In this document: positions 57,947 through 64,000 of the stretch, piece by piece
Layout of the letters: every line of letters starts with the position of its first letter
How positions within the stretch are numbered: the first letter of the stretch is position 1
NCBI GenBank assembly: GCA_001942415.1
Contig: MKJX01000122.1
Span: forward strand, 25,170-89,169
Direction of reading: 5' to 3'
DNA length: 64,000 nt
DNA from: Pseudonocardia sp. CNS-139
Lineage (GTDB): Bacteria; Actinomycetota; Actinomycetes; Mycobacteriales; Pseudonocardiaceae
The notes under the pieces: model-generated
The model's input: only the letters and a program-made list of their open reading frames with translations
Told to the model about the DNA's origin: nothing
Database searches by the model: none
Made by a program: the position numbers and the translations under genes

Positions 57947-59011
57947 ATGACCGCACCGTCCGTCGACGCCGTGCTCGCCGAGCACGCCGAGCTGGAGCTG
58001 CGGCTCGCCGACCCGAGCGTGCACGCCGACGCCGCCACCGCGCGCAAGCTCGGCCGCCGCTACGCGGAGCTGGGCCCGATCGTCGCCGTCGCCCGCGAGC
58101 TGGCCGCCACCCGCGCCGACGCCGCCACCGCCCGCGAGCTGGCCGGCGAGGACCCCACGTTCCGGGCCGAGGCCGACCAGCTCGCCGCGCAGGTCCCCGG
58201 CCTGGAACGGCGCCTGGCCGAGCTGCTCGTGCCGCGCGACCCGCACGACGGCGACGACGTGCTGCTGGAGGTCAAGTCGGGGGAGGGCGGCGAGGAGTCG
58301 GCCCTGTTCGCCGGCGACCTCGTCCGCATGTACACCCGCTACGCCGAGCGCCGCGGCTGGAAGACCGAGGTGCTCGACGCCGTACCGTCCGACCTGGGCG
58401 GGTACAAGGACGTCACGATCTCCGTGCGCACCCGCGAGCCGGTGGCCGACGGTGTCTGGTCGGCGCTCAAGTTCGAGGGCGGCGTGCACCGCGTGCAGCG
58501 GGTGCCGGTCACCGAGTCGCAGGGCCGCATCCACACGTCCGCGGCCGGCGTGCTCGTCTACCCGGACGCCGGCGAGGACACCGCCGTCGAGATCGACGAG
58601 AACGACCTGCGCATCGACGTGTTCCGCTCGTCCGGCCACGGCGGGCAGAGCGTCAACACCACCGACTCCGCCGTCCGGATCACCCACCTGCCCAGCGGCA
58701 TCGTCGTGAGCTGCCAGAACGAGCGCTCGCAGCTGCAGAACCGGGCGCGCGCCATGGAGGTGCTGCGCTCCCGGCTGCAGGCGCTGGCCGAGGAGGAGGC
58801 CGCGGCCAAGGCGTCCGCGGAACGCCGTTCGCAGGTGCGCACCGTCGACCGCTCCGAACGCATCCGCACGTACAACTTCCCGGAGAACCGGATCTCCGAC
58901 CACCGCGTCGGCTACAAGGCCTACAACCTGTCCGCGGTGCTCGACGGTGACCTGGACGACGTGCTGGCCGCGCTGCAGAAGGCCGACCGCGCGGAGGCCG
59001 TGGGCGCGTGA
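57947..59011 (+). CDS. prfA: peptide chain release factor 1
   Basis: 354 aa, intact, ATG 57947. Catalytic GGQ at 232-234 (SGHGGQSVN) and stop-codon recognition PVT at 187-189 (P-x-T of RF1, reading UAA/UAG). '[12 protein letters not shown]' and '[25 protein letters not shown]' are RF1 hallmarks. GAGAGGAGG upstream. The GGQ Gln is methylated by PrmC encoded next. Confidence 0.97.
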   Translation: MTAPSVDAVLAEHAELELRLADPSVHADAATARKLGRRYAELGPIVAVARELAATRADAATARELAGEDPTFRAEADQLAAQVPGLERRLAELLVPRDPHDGDDVLLEVKSGEGGEESALFAGDLVRMYTRYAERRGWKTEVLDAVPSDLGGYKDVTISVRTREPVADGVWSALKFEGGVHRVQRVPVTESQGRIHTSAAGVLVYPDAGEDTAVEIDENDLRIDVFRSSGHGGQSVNTTDSAVRITHLPSGIVVSCQNERSQLQNRARAMEVLRSRLQALAEEEAAAKASAERRSQVRTVDRSERIRTYNFPENRISDHRVGYKAYNLSAVLDGDLDDVLAALQKADRAEAVGA

Positions 59012-59025
59012 CCCGCTCGCCGGTG

Positions 59026-59078
59026 TGCAGCAAAGCCACCCTCACGCAGCCTCGTTGCATGAGGGTGGCTTTGCTGCA
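59026..59078. terminator. perfect 19-bp inverted repeat between prfA and prmC
   Basis: TGCAGCAAAGCCACCCTCA (59026-59044) is exactly mirrored at 59060-59078; the 15-base loop can pair further (GCA/TGC). It starts 15 bases after the prfA stop and ends 12 bases before the prmC GTG. No U-tract follows on either strand, so it may be a dispersed repeat or an RNA stability element instead of a true terminator. Confidence 0.6.
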
Positions 59079-59090
59079 ACGGGGGCGGGC

Positions 59091-59968
59091 GTGACGCGGC
59101 AGCCGCTGCGGCTCGCCGTCATGGAGGCCGAGCGCGTGCTGGCCGCCGCCGGCATCGCGTCCCCGCGCGTCGACGCCGAGCTGCTCGCCGCGCACGTCGC
59201 CGGGGTGGAGCGCGGGCGGCTGATGCTGCATCCGCTCGTGGACGAGGCCGTGGTCGAGCGGCTGCGGGCCCTCGTCGCGCGCCGGGCCGCCCGCGAGCCG
59301 TTGCAGCACCTGCTCGGCACGGCCGTGCTCGGGCCCGTCGAGGTGGCCGTCGGGCCTGGCGTGTTCACCCCCCGCCCGGAGACGGAGCTGCTTCTCGAAT
59401 GGGGGCTGCGCGCGCTCGACGGCATCGTGTCGCCGCTGGTCGTGGACCTGTGCACGGGTACCGCGGCGCTCGCGATCGCGGTGGCGGCCGCCCGCCCGGA
59501 CGCGCCGTGCACGCCGTCGACGTCGACGCGATCGCGCTCACGTGGGCGCAGCGCAACACCGCCGCCCACGCCGCCGCCGGCGGCACGCCCGTCACGCTGC
59601 ACGCGGCGGACGTCCGGGCGCCGGACCTGCTCGTCGACCTGGAGTCGCGCGTCGACCTCGTGCTGTGCAACCCGCCGTACGTGCCCGACGGCACGCCGGT
59701 GCCGCAGGAGGTCGCCGCGTGGGACCCGCCGCTCGCGGTGTTCGGCGGCCCCGACGGGCTCGACGTCATCCGGGCCGTCGTCGGCGCGGCCGCCGGGCTG
59801 CTGCGCTACGGCGGGGCGCTCGCGATCGAGCACGACGACACCCACGGCGAGGCGGTGCCCGCGCTGCTGCGCCGCCGGCGGGTGCTCACCGACGTCGAGG
59901 AGCACCACGACCTGGCCGGGCGCCCCCGGTTCGCGACCGCCCGTCGGCGTGTTCCGGAGGGCTCGTAG
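59091..59968 (+). CDS. prmC: release-factor glutamine methyltransferase PrmC, one frameshift
   Basis: GTG 59091, no strong ribosome site, just behind the hairpin. N-terminal helical 'LRLAVMEAERVLAAAGIASPRVDAELLAAHV', 'GVFTPRPETELLLEWGL', SAM motif 'VVDLCTGTAALAIAVAAA'. A missing G near 59505 restores 'VHAVDVDAIALTWAQRN'; catalytic 'LVLCNPPYVPDG' (NPPY) follows. Methylates the Gln of GGQ in release factors. SAM motif has C-T-G-T instead of the common G-x-G-x-G. Ends 9 bases before the sua5 gene. Confidence 0.93.
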
Positions 59969-59977
59969 GCTCCCGGC

Positions 59978-60625
59978 GTGGCTTCCAAGTACGACTGCGC
60001 GGTGCCGGCCGAACGCACGGAGGGGCTGGCCGCCGCGGCGCGTGCCGTCCGCGCCGGACGGCTGGTGGTGCTCCCGACCGACACGGTCTACGGCATCGGC
60101 TGCGACGCGTTCAGCGCGTCGGCCGTGCGGTCCCTGCTCGGGGCGAAGCACCGCGGTCCGGACATGCCCGTGCCGGTGCTCGTCGGCTCCTGGACGACGA
60201 TCGACGGGCTGGTGCTCGGCGTGCCGAAGGCCGCCCGCGACCTCATCGAGGCGTTCTGGCCGGGCGGCCTCTCGCTCGTGCTGCCGCACGCCCCGTCGCT
60301 GAACTGGGACCTCGGCTCCACCAAGGGCACCGTGATGCTGCGGATGCCGCTGCACCCGGTGGCGCTCGAACTGCTGCGTGAGGTCGGCCCCATGGCCGTG
60401 AGCAGCGCGAACATCTCCGGCTCCCCGCCCGCCGCGTCCGCGGCCGAGGCGGAGGCGCAGCTGGGCGAGAGCGTGGCCGTCTACCTGGACGGCGGCCCGT
60501 CCGGCGAGCCGATCGCGTCCACGGTGGTCGACCTGACCGGCGACGACCCGCGCGTCCTGCGCGAGGGCGCGGTCAGCACGGGCGCGGTGGCCGAGGTGCT
60601 GGGCCGCGAGATGCTGATGAGCTGA
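59978..60625 (+). CDS. L-threonylcarbamoyladenylate synthase (Sua5/YwlC/YrdC)
   Basis: 215 aa, intact, from a GTG. 'GRLVVLPTDTVYGIGCDAFS', 'KHRGPDMPVPVLVGS' (KxR of the active site), 'AFWPGGLSLVLPH', 'VMLRMPLHPVALELLREVGPMAVSSANISGSPPA'. Makes the threonylcarbamoyl-AMP used for t6A37 of ANN-decoding tRNAs. The stop is directly before a strong hairpin. Confidence 0.95.
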   Translation: MASKYDCAVPAERTEGLAAAARAVRAGRLVVLPTDTVYGIGCDAFSASAVRSLLGAKHRGPDMPVPVLVGSWTTIDGLVLGVPKAARDLIEAFWPGGLSLVLPHAPSLNWDLGSTKGTVMLRMPLHPVALELLREVGPMAVSSANISGSPPAASAAEAEAQLGESVAVYLDGGPSGEPIASTVVDLTGDDPRVLREGAVSTGAVAEVLGREMLMS

Positions 60626-60632
60626 GCGACCG

Positions 60633-60694
60633 CACACACCTCCGGCACTCCGCACACACGTCCTGACGTGTGTGCGGAGTACGGGAGGTGTGTG
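60633..60694. terminator. bidirectional terminator hairpin between sua5 and tetR-like genes
   Basis: ACTCCGCACACACGTC (60647-60662) and its exact complement (60665-60680) form a 16-bp stem with a 2-base loop, extended by CACACACCTCC (60633-60643) opposite GGAGGTGTGTG (60684-60694). It sits between two convergent genes, 8 and 6 bases from their stops. No U-run, as is common for actinobacterial terminators. Confidence 0.75.
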
Positions 60695-60700
60695 CCGTGG

Positions 60701-61379
60701 CTACGGGAGGCCTACCAGGTCGGCCAGGCGGTTCACCGTCGCTTCGAAGTGGGCTTCCTTGTCGTCGACCACGTTGTGGGTGTGGCCGAAGAGCTCGAAG
60801 CTGATCGCGCCGTAGAGGCCGCTCCACGCCATCACGGCGCGCGGGCCGAGCGACGCGGGCAGGCCCATCTGCACGGCGACGCCCGGCGTGAGGGTGGCGC
60901 CGGCGTCCTCGCCGTCCGGCGCCGGGCCGACCGCGCCGGACGTGACGCCGTCGGACACCACGCCGCACAGCAGGATGCCCACCCGCGCGGCCGGGGCGAT
61001 GGTCGTCTCCGGGGCCGCGTAGCCGGGCACCGGCGAGCCGTAGAGCAGCGCGTACTCGTGCGGGTGCGCCAGCGCCCACTCTCGGGCCGCCGTGCACGCC
61101 GCGCGCCAGCGGCCGCGCAGGTCGTCGCGGGGGGCGGCCGCCTCGGCCGCCTCGGCGGCGGCCCCGAGCGCGTCGTACGCGTCGACGATGAGCGCGGTCA
61201 GCAGGTCGTCGCGGCTGGGGAAGTAGCGGTAGACGGCCGAGCTGGCCATCCCCATCTCCCGCGCGACGGCGCGCAGCGAGAGCGCGGCGGCGCTGCGTGG
61301 CGAGGTGCCTCCGGGCGACGTCGGCGATCTCGCGGGTGAGCTCGGCGCGCACCCGGGCGCGCGTTCCGGCGGCGGACAT
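60701..61379 (-). CDS. TetR-family transcriptional regulator, one frameshift
   Basis: ATG 61379: MSAAGTRARVRAELTREIADVARRHLA, then a shift near 61305 into 'AAALSLRAVAREMGMASSAVYRYFPSRDDLLTALIVDAYDALG', the complete TetR HTH. The C-terminal TetR_C-like part ('WALAHPHEYALLYGSPVPGY', 'AWSGLYGAISFELFGHTHN') resembles the WHG-type ligand domain. Convergent with sua5, divergent from glyA (102 bases). Target unknown. Confidence 0.87.
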
Positions 61380-61481
61380 GTCGGGAGTGTTGCATAGTGT
61401 GAGAGCAGTGGCAACAAAAGTGATCACCGCTCTCGACGTCGGCGCAGGTCCGCGTGCCGGCGCCGGGTACCGTAGCGAAGC

Positions 61482-62771
61482 GTGAGTGAGCAGAGCACCC
61501 CCTTCTGGGGCCCGGACTTCGACGCGCTGCAGCACCAGGACCCCGAGATCGCGGGAGTGGTGCTCGACGAGCTGGCTCGCCTGCGCGGCGGACTCCAGCT
61601 CATCGCCAGCGAGAACCTCACGAGCCCCGCGGTGCTCGCCGCGCTCGGCTCGACCCTGTCGAACAAGTACGCCGAGGGCTACCCCGGCCGCCGCTACTAC
61701 GGCGGCTGCGAGGTGGTCGACCGCGCGGAGGAGATCGGCAACGCCCGTGCGCGCGAACTGTTCGGCGCCGACCACGTCAACCTGCAGCCGCACTCCGGTG
61801 CGTCCGCCAACTTCGCCGTCTACGCGGCGTTCACCGCGCCCGGCGACACGGTCCTCGCCATGGACCTCAAGCAGGGCGGGCACCTCACGCACGGCAGCAA
61901 GGTCAGCTTCTCCGGCAAGTGGTTCAACGCCGTGCCCTACACGGTCCGCCAGGACAGCGAGCTGATCGACTACGACCAGGTCCGCGACCTGGCCCGCGAG
62001 CACCGGCCCAAGATGATCATCGCAGGCGCCACCGCGTACCCGCGGCTCATCGACTTCGCCACGTTCCGGGAGATCGCCGACGAGGTCGGCGCCAAGCTCG
62101 TGGTGGACGCCGCGCACTTCATCGGCCTGGTCGCGGGCAAGGCGATCCCGTCGCCGGTGCCCTACGCCGACGTCGTCACGGCCACCACTCACAAGGTGCT
62201 GCGCGGCCCGCGCGGCGGCATGATCCTGGCCAAGGCCGAGCACGCGAAGGCGATCGACAAGGCCGTCTTCCCGTTCTCGCAGGGCGGGCCGCTGATGCAC
62301 GGTGTCGCGGCCAAGGCCGTCGCGATGCGGGAGGCCGCCCAGCCCGGGTACCAGGCCTACGCCGCGCAGGTCATCGCCAACGCCCAGGCGCTGGCCAAGA
62401 GCCTGGAGGCGGAGGGCATGCGGCCGGTCTCCGGCGGCACCGACACCCACCTCGCGCTGGTCGACCTGCGCCCGCTCGGCGTGAGCGGCGACCAGGCCGA
62501 GATCCGCAGCGACGCCGCGCGCATCACCCTGAACAAGAACGCGATCCCGTACGACCCGGCGCCGCCGCTCAAGCCGTCCGGGCTGCGGGTGGGCTCGCCG
62601 AGCGTCACGACCCAGGGGATGACGGAGGCCGAGATGGCGGAGGTCGGGTCGCTGCTCGGCCGGGCCGTCCGCGCCGAGCACGGCACCCCGGCGGGCGACG
62701 CGGAGCTGGCGGCCGTCGCCGAGGAGGTCTCGGCCCTGGTCGCGCGCTTCCCCGCCTACCCGCGCCCCTGA
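61482..62771 (+). CDS. glyA: serine hydroxymethyltransferase
   Basis: 429 aa, intact, GTG 61482. 'LIASENLTSPAVLAALGS', 'YAEGYPGRRYYGGCEVVD', 'LQPHSGASANFAVY', PLP Lys K238 in 'TATTHKVLRGPRGG', 'DAAHFIGLVAG'. Interconverts serine and glycine with tetrahydrofolate, feeding one-carbon metabolism. Sits between sua5/tetR and wecA. Confidence 0.96.
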   Translation: MSEQSTPFWGPDFDALQHQDPEIAGVVLDELARLRGGLQLIASENLTSPAVLAALGSTLSNKYAEGYPGRRYYGGCEVVDRAEEIGNARARELFGADHVNLQPHSGASANFAVYAAFTAPGDTVLAMDLKQGGHLTHGSKVSFSGKWFNAVPYTVRQDSELIDYDQVRDLAREHRPKMIIAGATAYPRLIDFATFREIADEVGAKLVVDAAHFIGLVAGKAIPSPVPYADVVTATTHKVLRGPRGGMILAKAEHAKAIDKAVFPFSQGGPLMHGVAAKAVAMREAAQPGYQAYAAQVIANAQALAKSLEAEGMRPVSGGTDTHLALVDLRPLGVSGDQAEIRSDAARITLNKNAIPYDPAPPLKPSGLRVGSPSVTTQGMTEAEMAEVGSLLGRAVRAEHGTPAGDAELAAVAEEVSALVARFPAYPRP

Positions 62772-62802
62772 CCCGGGACCGACCCGAGAGCGGGGAGCGC
62801 GC

Positions 62803-63935
62803 ATGGTGGGGCAGAGCCTCGTCCTGCCGGTCCGGGAGTACCTGCTCGCCGGCCTGACGGCGGCGGTCATCACGTTCCTGCTGGTCGGGCTCGTGCGGAT
62901 GCTGGCGTTGCGGCTCGGCGCGGTCGCTGGCCGCGCGGCCGCGACGTCCACACGACGCCGACGCCGCGCTGGGGCGGGCTCGCGATGCTGGGCGGGGTGC
63001 TGGCCGGGGTCGGGATGGCCTACCAGCTCCCGGCGCTGCGCCTGGCGTTCGACTACTCGCCCGAGGTGCTGGGCGTGATGCTGGCGAGCGTGCTGCTGTC
63101 GGGCGTCGGCGCGCTCGACGACCGGTACGACCTCGACGCGCTGACGAAGCTCGCCGGCCAGATCACCGCGGCCGGCGTGATCGTGCTGTTCGGCGTGCAG
63201 TGGCTGGCGTTCTGGGTGCCGTGGGACGGCGGCTCGATCGTCAGCCTCGGCCAGGAGCAGGGCGTGATGCTGACCGTGCTGCTCACGGTCTCGCTGGTCA
63301 ACGCCATGAACTTCGTGGACGGGCTGGACGGGCTGGCGGCCGGGATCGGCATGATCGCCGCGGCCGCGACCGGCCTGTTCACGCTGGGGCTGGTCAGCCG
63401 GGTGGGCAACGACCCCTCGGCGTACTCGCCGACGCTGATCGCGGTGGTGCTGTTCGGGGCCTGCCTCGGCTTCCTCCCGCACAACTTCAACCCGGCGCGC
63501 ATCTTCATGGGCGACTCCGGCTCGATGCTGATCGGGCTGCTGCTCGCGGCCGCGACGACGAGCGCGTCGGGCAAGCTGTTCTACAGCGGCGGCGGCTCGG
63601 GCTCCGACGTGCTCGCGCTGTTCGCACCGCTGCTGGTGCTGGCGGCGGTGGTGTTCGTGCCGGTGCTGGACCTGGTGATGGCCGTCGTGCGGCGCACCCG
63701 CAAGGGCCTGAGCCCGTTCTCGCCGGACAAGATGCACCTGCACCACCGGCTGCTGGAGATCGGCCACAGCCAGCGCCGGGCGGTGCTGCTGATCTACCTG
63801 TGGGCGGGCGTGCTCGCGTTCGGCGCCGTGGCGCTGTCGCTGATCGACGACCCGTTCATCGTGCTGTGGGCGGTGGGGATCGGCCTGGTCGTGGCCGTGC
63901 TCGCCTCCGCCATTCCGAGAGTGAGGGCCAGATGA
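62803..63935 (+). CDS. wecA: undecaprenyl-phosphate sugar-1-phosphate transferase (WecA/Rfe/MraY family), one frameshift
   Basis: ATG 62803. First helix then, after a missing C near 62935, 'RGRDVHTTPTPRWGGLAMLGGVLAG'; 'GALDDRYDLDALTKLAGQ' (DDxxDL), 'NAMNFVDGLDGLAAG', 'NPARIFMGDSGSMLIG' and 'KMHLHHRLLEIGHSQRRAVL' are the family motifs. Ten-to-eleven-helix membrane enzyme loading GlcNAc-1-P (or another sugar phosphate) onto the lipid carrier; in mycobacteria it starts arabinogalactan linker synthesis. Overlaps the next gene by ATGA. Confidence 0.92.
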
Positions 63936-64000
63936 CCGACCCCCAGAACCCACCGTCGCCTACGAAGGACGCGCCGCACGTCGCGTCGGTGCTGCGGCTG
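63932..64000 (+). CDS. start of a gene, probably AtpI-like (truncated by window end)
   Basis: ATG 63932 overlaps the wecA stop. Only 23 codons are visible: MTDPQNPPSPTKDAPHVASV and three more residues, hydrophilic and Pro-rich. In actinobacteria the gene after wecA is usually a small membrane protein (AtpI/Rv1303 type) ahead of the atp operon; that is inference from synteny, not from the visible residues. Confidence 0.45.
   Translation, partial: MTDPQNPPSPTKDAPHVASVLRL

Noticed and set aside
60573..63953. A 1126-codon minus-strand open frame opposite glyA and wecA
   Set aside because: Composition is the Arg/His/Gly-rich mirror of GC-rich coding DNA; the opposite strand has clear enzymes. 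Only the TetR start segment in it is real.

Overview
The window is very GC-rich DNA, gene-dense on both strands, with many GTG starts and 4-base ATGA/GTGA overlaps between neighbouring genes. The right end carries the classical actinobacterial block argS-lysA-hom-thrC-thrB-rho-rpmE-prfA-prmC-sua5-glyA-wecA, followed by the start of what is probably an atpI-like gene. With the PQQ cluster, the Rieske catabolic operon and the long RGD/NRGD-rich Rho extension, this points to a Pseudonocardiaceae-type actinomycete (Pseudonocardia is my best guess, by inference). No transposase, integrase, phage gene or CRISPR array was seen.

Layout. 1-1.6 kb: end of an NAD(P)-binding reductase, an unrecognised protein and a small membrane protein. 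1.7-9.4 kb (minus): an eight-gene operon of flavin monooxygenase (LLM class), dipeptide-type ABC importer, alpha/beta hydrolase and cupin, preceded by a likely cysteine leader peptide and a divergent LysR gene. 10.8-20.9 kb (plus): a sugar-type ABC importer interleaved with a three-component Rieske oxygenase (ferredoxin, alpha, beta, reductase), two alpha/beta hydrolases and a GAF-LuxR regulator, which looks like an uptake-and-oxidation operon for an aromatic or cyclic compound. 21.0-25.4 kb: a NOX/ferric-reductase-like flavocytochrome flanked by three small envelope proteins, converging on a two-component system. 25.5-31.6 kb (plus): the accessory cassette of greatest interest, TIR-STAND ATPase, XRE-TPR regulator, two different small GTPases and two tiny paralogous amphipathic proteins. 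31.6-37.0 kb (minus): pqqABCDE with a lanthanide-type PQQ alcohol dehydrogenase and a cupredoxin-like partner. 37.2-42.4 kb: GAF-LytTR regulator and katG, divergent from a selenium-binding-protein/methanethiol-oxidase gene. 42.5-46.7 kb: CPBP-like membrane protein, His-rich methyltransferase, XRE-cupin regulator and MFS exporter. 46.8-64 kb: tRNA-Arg, DUF305 and DUF3105 genes, then the housekeeping block.

Quality warning. About fifty apparent frameshifts are spread evenly over the window, including essential genes (argS, lysA, thrC, thrB, rho, prmC, wecA). In those I examined closely, restoring one base, usually in a short G or C run, repairs the frame. I therefore treat them as sequencing or assembly errors, give the full gene span, and do not call those genes pseudogenes.
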